Origin: Planctomycetaceae bacterium
GTDB taxonomy: Bacteria > Planctomycetota > Planctomycetia > Pirellulales > PALSA-1355
Reading direction: 5' to 3'
DNA length: 64,000 bases
NCBI GenBank assembly: GCA_003153375.1
Contig: PLYM01000028.1
Location: 1-64,000, forward strand
Under the pieces are notes generated by a model that was given only the letters and a program-made list of their open reading frames with translations, was not told the DNA's origin and did no database searches. A program made the position numbers and the translations under genes. Below are positions 18,900 to 27,881 of the stretch, piece by piece. Each line of letters starts with the position of its first letter. Position 1 is the stretch's first letter.

Positions 18900-19835
18900 T
18901 TACACACTCCCTGGCACCGATCGGACGATTTTCAGGGCGACATCCGGCGTCTGATCGCGGGGCGTCCGGGCCACAAAGCGAGATTCGCTCAAACTGCGAT
19001 ACCAGGTCCGCTGTCGTTTGGCGAATTGACGCGTGCGAATTTTCACTAACTCGATCGTATCAGGCAGGTTACGGACTCCATCCAAGTGTTCGATCACCTC
19101 GCGGTAACCGACCGCCTGGGTCGCGGTGTGACTCAGCGCCGAGCCCCCGGCCAAAAGTTCGCGAACCTCTTCGACGAGGCCTTGCCGGAACATGGCTTCG
19201 ACCCGCTCGTCAATTCGGACGACCAGTTCGTCTCGCGGCCAATCGAGTACGAACACCCGGCTGTCGGCCGCCTGCCGTGCCTGGCCAAATTGCTGCTGGA
19301 GGGCCGTGATCGACTTCCCCGTCTTTTCCCAGACTTCCAAAGCCCGCACGACCCGCCGGGTGTCACTGGGATGCAGCCGGGCGGCCGACTGTGGATCGAC
19401 TTTGGCCAACCGCGCGTGAAGCCCCTCAGGCCCGTTGCTCTCGGCGATCGCCAGAAACTCGCGTCGCAATGGCCAGTCGGCGGCGGGGCCCACGAAGATG
19501 CCGCGCAGCATCGACTTCAAATATAGCGGCGTTCCCCCCACGAACAGTGCCAAACGCCCCCGAGCCGCGATGTCGGCCGCAGCCTGTTCGGCGGCGGCCA
19601 CATACTTGGCCAAGCTAAACTCCTCGCCGGGCGAAACCACGTCGATCAAATGGTGCGGAACCCCGCGACGTTCGTCCAGCGTCGGTTTGGCCATGCCGAT
19701 GTCCATGCCGCGATAGACGGCCATCGAGTCAAGCGAAATGATCTCGGCGTTCAACAGCAGCGCTAACTCGACGCCCACGGCCGTTTTGCCGCTGGCGGTC
19801 GGACCACTCAGATACCAGCAATCAGGCAGGGGCAT
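18900..19835 (-). CDS. miaA: tRNA dimethylallyltransferase
   Basis: Transfers a dimethylallyl group to A37 of tRNAs that read UNN codons, 311 aa. The P-loop GPTASGKT, then SLDSMAVYRGMDIGMAKP, the HHLIDVVSP segment and VGGTPLYLKSMLRG are all typical. The C-terminal RTRQFAKRQRTWYR segment, which contacts the tRNA, is present. I use ATG at 19835; a TTG 15 bases upstream is an alternative and neither has a strong ribosome site. It is monocistronic as far as can be seen, divergent from hisE. miaB is not here. Confidence 0.96.
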   Translation of the reverse strand: MPLPDCWYLSGPTASGKTAVGVELALLLNAEIISLDSMAVYRGMDIGMAKPTLDERRGVPHHLIDVVSPGEEFSLAKYVAAAEQAAADIAARGRLALFVGGTPLYLKSMLRGIFVGPAADWPLRREFLAIAESNGPEGLHARLAKVDPQSAARLHPSDTRRVVRALEVWEKTGKSITALQQQFGQARQAADSRVFVLDWPRDELVVRIDERVEAMFRQGLVEEVRELLAGGSALSHTATQAVGYREVIEHLDGVRNLPDTIELVKIRTRQFAKRQRTWYRSLSESRFVARTPRDQTPDVALKIVRSVPGSV

Positions 19836-20011
19836 GGCGGAGGGGCTCAAGGTTTTTCGGCTGAAAGCTGAGACGAACGAGGGGCCGCGTCAGAAAAAAT
19901 GGCAACGCCAAAATTGGGGACGGTGAAGGCAACACGTTAGACTGTCGAACGCGTCGTCACTCGCCTGCATCCGTTCTACAACGCGGGGGCGTGAGCCTCT
20001 AGCCTGATCCC

Positions 20012-20377
20012 GTGAACCCAGCCAGCTCGATTTTCGCCCAGTTAATGGCGGTCATTCAGGACCGCAGGGCGAATCCGTCGGCCAAGTCCTACACGAATCG
20101 GTTGTTGAGTGGAGGCGTGGATAAGATCGGCGCGAAAATCGTCGAGGAGGCCGCCGAAGTGGTGGCTGCCGCCGCCGAGGCGGGTGAAGAAGGCCGCCAA
20201 CACACGATCCATGAAGCGGCCGACGTCCTCTACCATCTGTTCGTACTGCTCGGCCATCGCGACATTTCGCTGGCCGAGGTTGAAACGGAGTTGGAACGCC
20301 GGTTTGGCACTTCCGGACTCGAGGAAAAAGCGTCTCGCACCGCGCCGCCCGGCGCTCGGCCATCCGGGGACGGCTGA
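20012..20377 (+). CDS. hisE: phosphoribosyl-ATP pyrophosphatase
   Basis: Second step of histidine synthesis: hydrolyses phosphoribosyl-ATP to phosphoribosyl-AMP. 121 aa, a stand-alone HisE. The MazG-like core is clear: SYTNRLLSGGVDKIGAKIVEEAAEVVAAA and HEAADVLYHLFVLLGHRDISLAEVE, carrying the Glu/Asp metal ligands. GTG start at 20012. The C-terminal 20 residues are Pro/Gly-rich and variable. It is away from other his genes and its stop codon lies one base from that of the convergent amidohydrolase gene. Confidence 0.94.
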   Translation: MNPASSIFAQLMAVIQDRRANPSAKSYTNRLLSGGVDKIGAKIVEEAAEVVAAAAEAGEEGRQHTIHEAADVLYHLFVLLGHRDISLAEVETELERRFGTSGLEEKASRTAPPGARPSGDG

Positions 20378-20378
20378 A

Positions 20379-21614
20379 TCAGTCGGAGTGAGCCAGTTCG
20401 CCGCCGATCCAAACCTGCCGCACGCGGGCGGTCGAAGCCAGGATCGCGTCATGCGGGTCGGCCAACTGCTCAACCAATTGAACGACTGCAAAATTGGCCC
20501 GTTTGCCAGGCTCAAGCGTGCCGACACGGTCGGACAGCCCCAGGGCCTGGGCCCCCCCGAGGGTCGCCAGCCGCAGCAGCGTGGCCGGGTCGACGTCCGG
20601 GTGCTCGGCCGCCACGAACCGCAGTTCATCGAACAGGCTGAGATCGGGATTCGAAGCTCGGCTGTCCGTTCCCAGGGCTAACGCAACTCCCGCTTTCAGC
20701 AGACGGGCCAGCGGATAGCGCGGGTGCCGGAAAAAATGGTGGGTGCGCGGGCAATAGACAACGGTCATCGTGGCCACGTGTGCGCTGAGGAATTCGACGT
20801 CTTGGTCGTCCAGATAATTGCCGTGAATCACCAAAGACCGTGGGGCCCCAGCAAGCTGCCGCAGATAGTCGAGCACCTGCGGATAACGGGCCGTGGGGTT
20901 GGCGTCCCAAGCACCAAAGTCGCGCAACAACTCGGCAAACGGTCCGCCACCCGAGCGCAACAGCTCGAGCTCCTCGGGCGATTCGGCCAGGTGCATCGCC
21001 AAGGGAATCTGAAACCGCCCGGCGAGCTCGACCAGGCCGCTGAGCAGTTGGGGGTGAACCGTGTAGGGCGCGTGAGGGCTAAGCCCCGGCAAAATGTTCG
21101 GCGATCTTGTGTCTCGTGCGAACTGCTCGGCAGCCGCGAGCGCGGCGGGAACCCGTGCGACGACCGGCGCGATCAACTCGAAGAACATTCGCACGTCCGG
21201 CGTCAACCGAGCGGCCTGGGGCTCCATCGCGCGCCAATCGCGCGTGGCAATCTCGCCGACGGTCGTGGTTCCCGCCGCCAGGCTTTCGCGCAGGCCCTGG
21301 GCGACGGCCGCGTCGTGCTCGGTCGCGTCCGTGGCGCGGCGTGCGGACACCGTGTGGCGAATCCAAGCCGGCAGGGACATTCCCGGCGTGCCGAGCGGCG
21401 CGGCAAGACCGCTAAACTCCAAGTGCGTGTGGGCATTGACCAGGCCCGGCAGAATGGCCACATCGCCGAGGTCGCGTGCCGGCTCGCCAGCATGGACGCC
21501 GACGGAGACGATTTTCGAGCCGCGCACGACGACCAGGCCGTTGGCGATTGGCGGGGAGGCGACGGGCAGCACCCAGCGAGCCCGTAGTGCCAGTTCCGGC
21601 GTGCTGGTGACCAT
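20379..21614 (-). CDS. amidohydrolase of the SsnA/ATZ-TRZ (cytosine-deaminase-like) type
   Basis: Metal-dependent hydrolase or deaminase, 411 aa. The metal motif HTH is at residues 62-64 (LVNAHTHLEFSG), with MHLAESPEE and VIHGNYLDDQDVEFL in the middle and LGTDSRASNPDLSLFDELR carrying the last Asp. The pattern fits enzymes that deaminate thiomethyladenosine, S-adenosylhomocysteine, guanine or chlorinated triazines, but the substrate cannot be read from the sequence. Its neighbourhood to the futalosine genes (3.3 kb away, same strand) is worth noting because aminodeoxyfutalosine deaminase belongs to this superfamily and the pathway needs such a step in some bacteria; this is inference. It ends one base from hisE. 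Confidence 0.82.
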   Translation of the reverse strand: MVTSTPELALRARWVLPVASPPIANGLVVVRGSKIVSVGVHAGEPARDLGDVAILPGLVNAHTHLEFSGLAAPLGTPGMSLPAWIRHTVSARRATDATEHDAAVAQGLRESLAAGTTTVGEIATRDWRAMEPQAARLTPDVRMFFELIAPVVARVPAALAAAEQFARDTRSPNILPGLSPHAPYTVHPQLLSGLVELAGRFQIPLAMHLAESPEELELLRSGGGPFAELLRDFGAWDANPTARYPQVLDYLRQLAGAPRSLVIHGNYLDDQDVEFLSAHVATMTVVYCPRTHHFFRHPRYPLARLLKAGVALALGTDSRASNPDLSLFDELRFVAAEHPDVDPATLLRLATLGGAQALGLSDRVGTLEPGKRANFAVVQLVEQLADPHDAILASTARVRQVWIGGELAHSD

Positions 21615-21669
21615 CGCGATATCCGGCGGTTTGAGACAGCCTCGTGCGGCCGTTCACAATATCCGCCGG

Positions 21670-23892
21670 CTAACTCGGCATCCAGCGGGCCGACTGGTGC
21701 TCGATCGCCTCTTGCAGCGACTCTTCGGCGGTGCGCGCATACGGCAGGCGGTGGAACCAGGACAGGATCGCCCCGGCCGCCAACAAACTGCCGATGACGA
21801 CGGGCCAGTGGTAGAGCTGACCTTCTTCACTCGCGCCGCGCATCAGCCAGTGCAACCAGTGCTGATCGTCTTCCAGATAGGGCTTCAATTGGCCCACGAA
21901 CAAGGCCAGTGAATTGTGTACGACATGAAATAGGACGCCCGGCAACAGGCTGCCGGTCTGAATGGCCAGGAAGGCAATCACCGCGCCCAGCAAGCAAGCG
22001 ATCAGCGACTGCTGAAACAACGCGTGCGACGCGCCGAAGAAAATGCTGCTCAGCACGATAGCCGTCCATTTGTGGCCCATCCGGCGGAAGCCCGAGAGAA
22101 TAAACCCGCGGAATGCCACTTCCTCACAAATTGCCGGCATCACGGCCAACACCAGGAACAACACCCACATGTTGTCCAAGCCGGCCGTCATGCCCTTGAG
22201 CTGTTCAGCCAGCCGTTCGTCGAGCGGATAGACGTGGTTCACAATGACCTGCAACACGTTGACCGTCGGATGAAGCGCCACGGCCAACAGCACGGCGGCC
22301 GCGACGGCGGCCAGCGGCGGTTTGCGCAACAGCAGCGTCTGCGCGGGACTGCGCGTCAGCATGATCGTCATCAGCAGCGCCGGCGTGGCAATGACGACTA
22401 ACTGAGTAACGGCGGCGGCCACGGCCAGGTTACCGACGTCCAGCGAAAAGCTCATGAAGAACTTGATCAGCAGGATCAGCACGCCGCAAAACATCGCTTC
22501 GCCAAAGCTGGGCGTGGCTTCCCGATCGCGCAGCAAGTGCTTGACCCACAGGCCGACGTCCCACCGTTCGCTTTCGCGGAACAGCACGCTCTCGTTGTTG
22601 AACTGATTCGTGGCCCAGCGAATCGCCAGCCAGCAGCAGCACAGAGTCACGGCGACCACGATCGGGATGAACGGCAACGCTGCCAGATAATTGCCTTCGA
22701 GCATGGCTCGCAACAGCAGCACCACGCCGGTGACGGGAATCAAGCTGTTGCCCAGGCTCAGTTCGACGCCGGGCGACATCGGCAGGATCGTCAGCGGCAT
22801 CGTCACCAACACGAGCGGCATCAAGTAGTATTGCCCCTCCTTGGTGCTGCGGGCGAAGGCCGCCAACGCCAGGCACAACGCGCTAAACAGGGCCGAAACA
22901 GGCACCAGCGCGATCAACAGCCAGAGAATCGCCAATCCCGGCGGCGGTCCGAACTCGGGCATGAGCGGCAATTGGCCGAGGATGAACGACCCGGTCACGG
23001 CCAGGCTCGCCAGGTTCAAGGTCGCGGTGGCCATGCTGAAGATCATGATCGTCAGCAGCTTGCCCCACACGATCTCGATGCGCTCAGCCGGACTGGAGAG
23101 CAACGTCTCCAGGGTGCCTCGCTCTTTTTCGCCGGCACACAGATCGATGGCCGGATAGAACGCGCCGGTCAGGGCCCAAATCAATAGCACGAACGGCAAG
23201 ATTTTGGACCAGGCCGCCGCCTTGTGCTGTCCTTCCTCTGCCACGTCGAGCGTCGTGATCTCGAAGGGTTTGGCCGTTGCGGGCGGAAGTTGGGTATCTT
23301 TCAGGTTCTGTTGGCCAATCTCGTCGCGCCAGCGATCGAGCACGCCGGCCACGCGGCGGTGGGCCGCCTTCGAGGCCTCTTTCGACAAATTCGGAAAAAT
23401 CTCGATCCGCGGAACTTGCAATTCGGCTTCCGACGCTTGGGAGTCGCCCTCCGGCGTGCCGTGGTGCAACAGCGCGCTGTGAAAGCGTTCGAACTGGCTG
23501 ACGAAGTTCGGCGGAAAGTAAACCACGACCTCGAAGTTGCCTTCGCGCATCTCGCGACGGGCCTCGGCCAGCGGATCCTGGCGCGGCCCCTCGTCGGCGG
23601 GCAAGTCTCGCAGAGTCAGGTGCAGCAGTTGCGCGGCGAAAGGATCGGCAAACAAGTTGTTCGAAAAACGATCCTCCTGCACCAGCGGCGGCAGATCGGG
23701 GCTATGCGGGGCGCCGAGCACCAGCACGCGAATCGCATGCTCGCGCATGAACTGGGCCACCTGGAAGAAGCTCATGCCCAACAGGGGATAGAGCACCAGC
23801 GGCAACACCGCGATCATGAACAGCGTTCGCCGGTCGCGCAGCTGATCGCGGATTTCCCGCACCAGGATCAATTTGACGTTCGACCACTTCAT
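21670..23892 (-). CDS. ABC-2 type permease (NatB-like) fused to a CPBP intramembrane protease
   Basis: Membrane protein of 740 aa with two parts. Residues 1-430 are an ABC-2/NatB-like permease: first helix with [17 protein letters not shown], a large extracytoplasmic loop, then [25 protein letters not shown] and further helices. Residues about 440-720 are a CPBP glutamic-type protease domain with the motif EEVAFRG (Glu590, Glu591, Arg595), the second motif ending in His623 and HVVHN (Asn660). Both catalytic motifs look intact. The first codon overlaps the end of the ATPase gene in ATGA, so they form a two-gene exporter. The fusion suggests a peptide or membrane protein is cut and exported or that the protease regulates the pump; unproven. 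Confidence 0.85.
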   Translation of the reverse strand: MKWSNVKLILVREIRDQLRDRRTLFMIAVLPLVLYPLLGMSFFQVAQFMREHAIRVLVLGAPHSPDLPPLVQEDRFSNNLFADPFAAQLLHLTLRDLPADEGPRQDPLAEARREMREGNFEVVVYFPPNFVSQFERFHSALLHHGTPEGDSQASEAELQVPRIEIFPNLSKEASKAAHRRVAGVLDRWRDEIGQQNLKDTQLPPATAKPFEITTLDVAEEGQHKAAAWSKILPFVLLIWALTGAFYPAIDLCAGEKERGTLETLLSSPAERIEIVWGKLLTIMIFSMATATLNLASLAVTGSFILGQLPLMPEFGPPPGLAILWLLIALVPVSALFSALCLALAAFARSTKEGQYYLMPLVLVTMPLTILPMSPGVELSLGNSLIPVTGVVLLLRAMLEGNYLAALPFIPIVVAVTLCCCWLAIRWATNQFNNESVLFRESERWDVGLWVKHLLRDREATPSFGEAMFCGVLILLIKFFMSFSLDVGNLAVAAAVTQLVVIATPALLMTIMLTRSPAQTLLLRKPPLAAVAAAVLLAVALHPTVNVLQVIVNHVYPLDERLAEQLKGMTAGLDNMWVLFLVLAVMPAICEEVAFRGFILSGFRRMGHKWTAIVLSSIFFGASHALFQQSLIACLLGAVIAFLAIQTGSLLPGVLFHVVHNSLALFVGQLKPYLEDDQHWLHWLMRGASEEGQLYHWPVVIGSLLAAGAILSWFHRLPYARTAEESLQEAIEHQSARWMPS

Positions 23893-24677
23893 GACGCTCG
23901 GCTCGCCATGGGGTTTGCGGAGCCGTCGGGCTCGTGGGTTCGGTCGTGCTCGTGAATCAGGCTGAAGAACAATTCTTCCAGGTCGCTTTCGTCATGTCGC
24001 TGGCACAGTTCGCCAAAGGTGCCTTCGGCCAGGATATGGCCGCGGTGCATGATCGCGATCCGATCGCAGAGTTTTTCAGCCTCGCGCATGATGTGGGTCG
24101 AAAACACGATGCACTTGCCATTGTCTCGCAGCTCCGAGACGGTCTTCAGCAACGCCCGGGCGACCAGCACGTCGAGCCCGCTCGTGGCTTCGTCAAAAAT
24201 CAGCACCGGCGGATCGTGAACGATGGCCCGCGCGATGGAAACTTTTTGCTTCATGCCGGTCGACATCTTGGCCCCCAGCACGTCGCGAATCTCGTTCATC
24301 TGCAAGCGGGTGAACAAGTTTTCCATCCGCTCGCGCAGCGGTTCGTCGGCCAGGCCGTAGAGACGGCCAAAGTATTCGACCATTTCCCAGGCCGTCATCC
24401 GATCGTAGACCGCCGTGTTGGCCGACATGAAGCCGATCTGATGGCGGACCAGCGACGGCTGCGTCACGACGTCAAAGCCGTTGATCGTGGCCGTGCCCTG
24501 GCTGGGCCGCAACACCGTGCTCAGGATACGCAGGACCGTGGTCTTGCCGGCGCCATTGGGCCCCAGAAGCCCATAGATCTGGCCGGGCATCGCATCGAAG
24601 CTCACGCCGCCCAGCGCGAAGACTTTGCCCCGCTTCAAATCGGCGTAATGCTTCGTGAGTTGGCGAACGTGGATCAT
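23889..24677 (-). CDS. ABC transporter ATP-binding protein (NatA-like)
   Basis: ATPase subunit, 262 aa, that powers the fused permease next to it. Walker A (GPNGAGKT) is at residues 39-46, the signature reads [14 protein letters not shown] instead of the standard LSGGQ, as is common in NatA-type exporters, and Walker B is [12 protein letters not shown], followed by the switch His in [10 protein letters not shown]. The C-terminus is a short polar tail. The start is taken as ATG at 24677, where the protein begins like other family members; the frame remains open for 105 bases upstream. The stop overlaps the permease start by four bases. Confidence 0.93.
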   Translation of the reverse strand: MIHVRQLTKHYADLKRGKVFALGGVSFDAMPGQIYGLLGPNGAGKTTVLRILSTVLRPSQGTATINGFDVVTQPSLVRHQIGFMSANTAVYDRMTAWEMVEYFGRLYGLADEPLRERMENLFTRLQMNEIRDVLGAKMSTGMKQKVSIARAIVHDPPVLIFDEATSGLDVLVARALLKTVSELRDNGKCIVFSTHIMREAEKLCDRIAIMHRGHILAEGTFGELCQRHDESDLEELFFSLIHEHDRTHEPDGSANPMASRAS

Positions 24678-24885
24678 TCTGCCCGGTGCCCGGAGTGTCT
24701 CACGACGACCGATCGTAGCGAATCTGCGATCTATGCCGTCGCGGGCGGTCGCGCAGCGCCGAACCGCACGCCGGCTGCGCATACCTTAAGGTACCACACA
24801 TTACGCGCGCGGATGGAAAGGTTAAGATCGGTAAATCGCGGGAAATGCCGACGTCAGGAGCGTGATTCCACGAGCGTCGACCGCT

Positions 24886-25980
24886 TCAGGCGGCGACGGG
24901 TTCGAGGGGCGCCTCGTCGATCAATTCGTAGAAGACGTTGCGCCGGCGAGGCGTGTAGCCGAGTTCCGTGATGGCGCCGCGCATTTCGTCGAGCGTCAGG
25001 TAGTGGACCGTGCCGGCAGCGGCCACGACGTTCTCCTCGATCATCAGGCTTCCCATGTCGTTGGCGCCGTAGAGCAACGCGATCTGGCCGATCTTGAGGC
25101 CCTGCGTGACCCAGCTCGATTGGATGTTGGCGAAGTTGTCGAGATACAGCCGGCTGACGGCTTGCGTCTTCAAATACTCGAACGAACCGGCCGCCGAGAG
25201 GTGGGCCATTTCGTAGCCCGGCTGGAACGTCCAGCAGATGTAGGCGGTGAACCCGCCAGTTTCGTCTTGCAACTGCCGCAAGCGCTCGAGATGTTCAATC
25301 CGTTCGGCCAGCGTTTCCACGTGGCCGAACATCATCGTGGCGGTGCTGCGTCCGCCCAGCTCGTGCCAGACGTGATTCACGTTCAGCCAATCGTCGGTCA
25401 GCACTTTGCCGCGCGTCAGTTCCTTGCGCACGCGATCGACCAGAATCTCGGCGCCGCCACCGGGCAGGCTGCCCAGTCCGGCAGCGCGCAGCCGCTCGAG
25501 CACGGTCTTCAACGGCAGCTTCGAGAGCTTGGTGAAGTGGTGAATCTCTGGCGGGCTGAAGCCGTGAACATTGACCTGCGGAAAGTGGCTCTTGATGTCG
25601 CGCAGCAGCTCTTCGTACCACTCGAGTGGAAACTCAGGGTGCAGCCCGCCTTGCATCAGGATCTGATCGCCGCCCAGGTCGACGGTCTCTTGAATCTTTT
25701 GCAACAGCTCCGACCGCTCGAGCACGTAGCCTCCGGCGTCTTTCGGCTTGCGAAAGAACGCGCAGAAATCGCAAACCGCGGTGCAGATGTTCGTGTAGTT
25801 GACGTTACGGTCGATGTTGTACGTGCGATAGGACTCGGGATGCAGCCGGCGCGTCACGGCGTCGGCGGCGCGGCCGAGCGCGGCCAGGTCGTGGCATTCG
25901 AGCAACCGCAAACCCTCGTCGGGCGAGAGCCGCCCGCCGTCGGCTGCCTTATCCAGAAGTTTGGCAATCGTTGAGTCCAA
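24886..25980 (-). CDS. mqnC: cyclic dehypoxanthinyl futalosine synthase (radical SAM)
   Basis: Radical SAM enzyme of the futalosine pathway to menaquinone; cyclises dehypoxanthinyl futalosine. 364 aa. The [4Fe-4S] motif CxxxCxxC is at Cys66, Cys70 and Cys73 (NICTAVCDFC), and the SPPEIHHF, GGGAEIL and TFQPGYE segments match the family. The start is a TTG at 25980 with a GGAG site; it lies 32 bases inside the 3' end of mqnA, so translation is probably coupled. mqnB and mqnD are not in the window. Distinguishing MqnC from MqnE by eye rests on overall length and motif flanks, so a small doubt remains. Confidence 0.9.
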   Translation of the reverse strand: MDSTIAKLLDKAADGGRLSPDEGLRLLECHDLAALGRAADAVTRRLHPESYRTYNIDRNVNYTNICTAVCDFCAFFRKPKDAGGYVLERSELLQKIQETVDLGGDQILMQGGLHPEFPLEWYEELLRDIKSHFPQVNVHGFSPPEIHHFTKLSKLPLKTVLERLRAAGLGSLPGGGAEILVDRVRKELTRGKVLTDDWLNVNHVWHELGGRSTATMMFGHVETLAERIEHLERLRQLQDETGGFTAYICWTFQPGYEMAHLSAAGSFEYLKTQAVSRLYLDNFANIQSSWVTQGLKIGQIALLYGANDMGSLMIEENVVAAAGTVHYLTLDEMRGAITELGYTPRRRNVFYELIDEAPLEPVAA

Positions 25981-26764
25981 GTTCGACTCCGCTGGGGGCC
26001 AGGCCGAGCTGCGCGGCCTTATTGTAGAACAACTCCAACCCGCGCTGCTCGCGAGCGCCCAAATAGAAATAGAGATTGTCTCGCAAGTACGACACGCACT
26101 GCGGCCGCGTCAGCCCGAGCGGCGCCGCTTCGCGTTCGGCGATTTCTTCCAGATGAGCCAGCCCCGCGTCGCGAGCCTCGCAGAGGGCCGCCTCGAGGCC
26201 GCTCAGTTCCGCTCCGGCGCGCGCCACCCACATCGCAAAAACAAATGGCAACTCGGCCCAGCGGCACCACTGGTCGCCCAGGTCCCAGACCACTTCGAAA
26301 CGGCCGCCGGGCGAGTGCATGGCTCGATCGCCGATCAGCAGCACCGCGTCGGCCTGCGTGTCGGCCAGCGAATCGCCCAGGGGCAGCGGCTTCAGTTCGG
26401 GTCGCACGCCGTGTCGTTCGGCCAGCAGAATGCGCGTTAGCGCCACACTGGTGCGCGAGCCGGCGTCGAGTGCCAGGGTGCGGATCGATTCGATCGGCAC
26501 GCGGCTGAACAATTTGACACTGAGCACCGGTCCGCGGCAGGCGATGCAGGCGTTGGAGACGATGGCGTAGGCGGGATCGTGAAAAAACTCGATGGACGGG
26601 ATCAGGGCCACGTCCAGGCGGCCAGCGGCCAACTCATCGGCTAATCGGCTGGGAAAATCCAACACAATCTCGGCTTGCGGAGCGAAGCGCTCCAGGCCGT
26701 AGATCAACGGCTTGGTATTCAAATAGTTAACCGCGCCGACACGTAACTTCGGACGGTTGCTCAT
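25949..26764 (-). CDS. mqnA: chorismate dehydratase, menaquinone synthesis
   Basis: First step of the futalosine pathway: converts chorismate to 3-[(1-carboxyvinyl)oxy]benzoate. 271 aa, with a periplasmic-binding-protein-like fold and no signal peptide. VGAVNYLNTKPLIYGL, LALDAGSRTSVALTRILL and VLLIGDRAMH are family landmarks. The ATG at 26764 is preceded at 12 bases by GGAGG. The 3' end overlaps mqnC by 32 bases in another frame. Together the two genes show that the organism makes menaquinone by the futalosine route. Confidence 0.93.
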   Translation of the reverse strand: MSNRPKLRVGAVNYLNTKPLIYGLERFAPQAEIVLDFPSRLADELAAGRLDVALIPSIEFFHDPAYAIVSNACIACRGPVLSVKLFSRVPIESIRTLALDAGSRTSVALTRILLAERHGVRPELKPLPLGDSLADTQADAVLLIGDRAMHSPGGRFEVVWDLGDQWCRWAELPFVFAMWVARAGAELSGLEAALCEARDAGLAHLEEIAEREAAPLGLTRPQCVSYLRDNLYFYLGAREQRGLELFYNKAAQLGLAPSGVELGLNDCQTSG

Positions 26765-26866
26765 GGTCGTCGATCGCCTCCTCGAAAAATCGCACCCAGC
26801 CTCGTCGCAAACCGTGAGCGAAAATCGCCGCAATCGGCTGCCTCGTCACGTTGACAGAGCAGGTGC

Positions 26867-26896
26867 TTGTGAATCTTTTCACTAACTGTCATTATA
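26867..26896 (+). promoter_or_regulatory. possible promoter before the hexulose-phosphate-synthase-like gene
   Basis: TTGTGA and CATTAT are separated by 17 bases in an AT-rich patch of the 245-base gap between divergent mqnA and the hexulose-phosphate-synthase-like gene. A second TTGACA lies at 26851. Sequence match only. Confidence 0.3.
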
Positions 26897-27009
26897 TGGA
26901 TCGCGCCCGGTAATGCACAGTCCATTGGCCCCGTGGGCCCACCAGTCTAACCGTGGCCCGCTCGGATCTTTAACTACCTTTGGCCCGGAACCTCCACGAA
27001 CTTCTTGCC

Positions 27010-27717
27010 ATGAAACCGATCGTTCAGATCTCGCTCGACATTACGACCAGCCGGGAAGCTTTGGAAACCGCCGAAATGGCCATGCGAGCCGGCGTCGATT
27101 GGCTCGAAGCGGGCACGCCGCTCATCATTGCCGAGGGCATGCACGGCGTCCGGGCGCTGCGCGAGCGTTTTCCCGACACGCCGATCGTTGCCGACCTGAA
27201 GACCATGGACGGCGGCTATCTGGAAGCCGAGATGATGGCCAAGGCCGGCGCCACGCACGTGGTGGTGATGGCCCGCGCCCACGAGGAAACGATCCGTTGC
27301 GTCGTCAAGGCGGGCCGCGACTTTGGCGTGCAGGTGATGGGCGACAATATGGTGTGCGAGGACATGGTCGCCGGGGCCAAATGGCTCGAAGATCTTGGCT
27401 GCGACTTCGTCATCCATCACATCGGCTACGACGAGCGCCGCGGCATCGCCGCGCGCGGCCAGCGAATGCCCAGCCCCTTGGATCAACTGCGCCAGGTCGT
27501 GGCCGCCGTGAGCGTGCCCGTGCAAGCGGTCGGTGGGCTGACACTGGAGCAAGCCGTCAAAACCCCCGAATACGGCGCCCCCCTGGTCGTGCTGGGCGCT
27601 CCGCTGACCATCGACGCTGAAGCTTTTAAAACGGCCAGCGGCGACTTGGAGAGCTCCTTGCGGCTGATTTGCGAAAAAGTCCACGCCTACGGCGACGTCA
27701 AGGTGGGGAAAAAGTAA
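27010..27717 (+). CDS. OMPDC-superfamily enzyme, 3-hexulose-6-phosphate-synthase-like
   Basis: TIM-barrel enzyme of the orotidine monophosphate decarboxylase superfamily, 235 aa. The metal-site motif ADLKTMDGG (residues about 61-69) is the hallmark of 3-hexulose-6-phosphate synthase and 3-keto-L-gulonate-6-phosphate decarboxylase; GGLTLEQAVKTPEYGAPLVVLG is the phosphate-binding end. Which reaction it runs (formaldehyde fixation with ribulose-5-phosphate, or sugar-acid decarboxylation) is open. No 6-phospho-3-hexuloisomerase gene is adjacent; instead an SDR and a sugar isomerase follow on the same strand. The ATG at 27010 is preferred; a TTG 30 bases upstream is possible. Confidence 0.8.
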   Translation: MKPIVQISLDITTSREALETAEMAMRAGVDWLEAGTPLIIAEGMHGVRALRERFPDTPIVADLKTMDGGYLEAEMMAKAGATHVVVMARAHEETIRCVVKAGRDFGVQVMGDNMVCEDMVAGAKWLEDLGCDFVIHHIGYDERRGIAARGQRMPSPLDQLRQVVAAVSVPVQAVGGLTLEQAVKTPEYGAPLVVLGAPLTIDAEAFKTASGDLESSLRLICEKVHAYGDVKVGKK

Positions 27718-27718
27718 G

Positions 27719-27875
27719 TGGTGGTTGGTGGCTAGTGGTTGGTGGTTAGATATGAAGAAACGACGAATCAGCGGGCCACTGGCCGGCACGAGAACGCCAC
27801 CTTCCACGGACGATTCAGAAGTGCCACCCTGCGATTTTCCAGCTTACTAATCACTGACCACCAACCACTAGCCCC
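27719..27875. repeat. direct and inverted repeats between the synthase-like and SDR genes
   Basis: Right after the TAA stop comes GTGGTTGGTGG(C/T)TAG twice in tandem. The 17 bases at 27730-27746 (GGCTAGTGGTTGGTGGT) recur as a perfect inverted copy at 27857-27873, just before the SDR start codon. The arms enclose 110 bases with no gene. A transcript across it could fold into a long hairpin that hides the start region of the next gene. Confidence 0.7.
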
Positions 27876-27881
27876 TACTCC

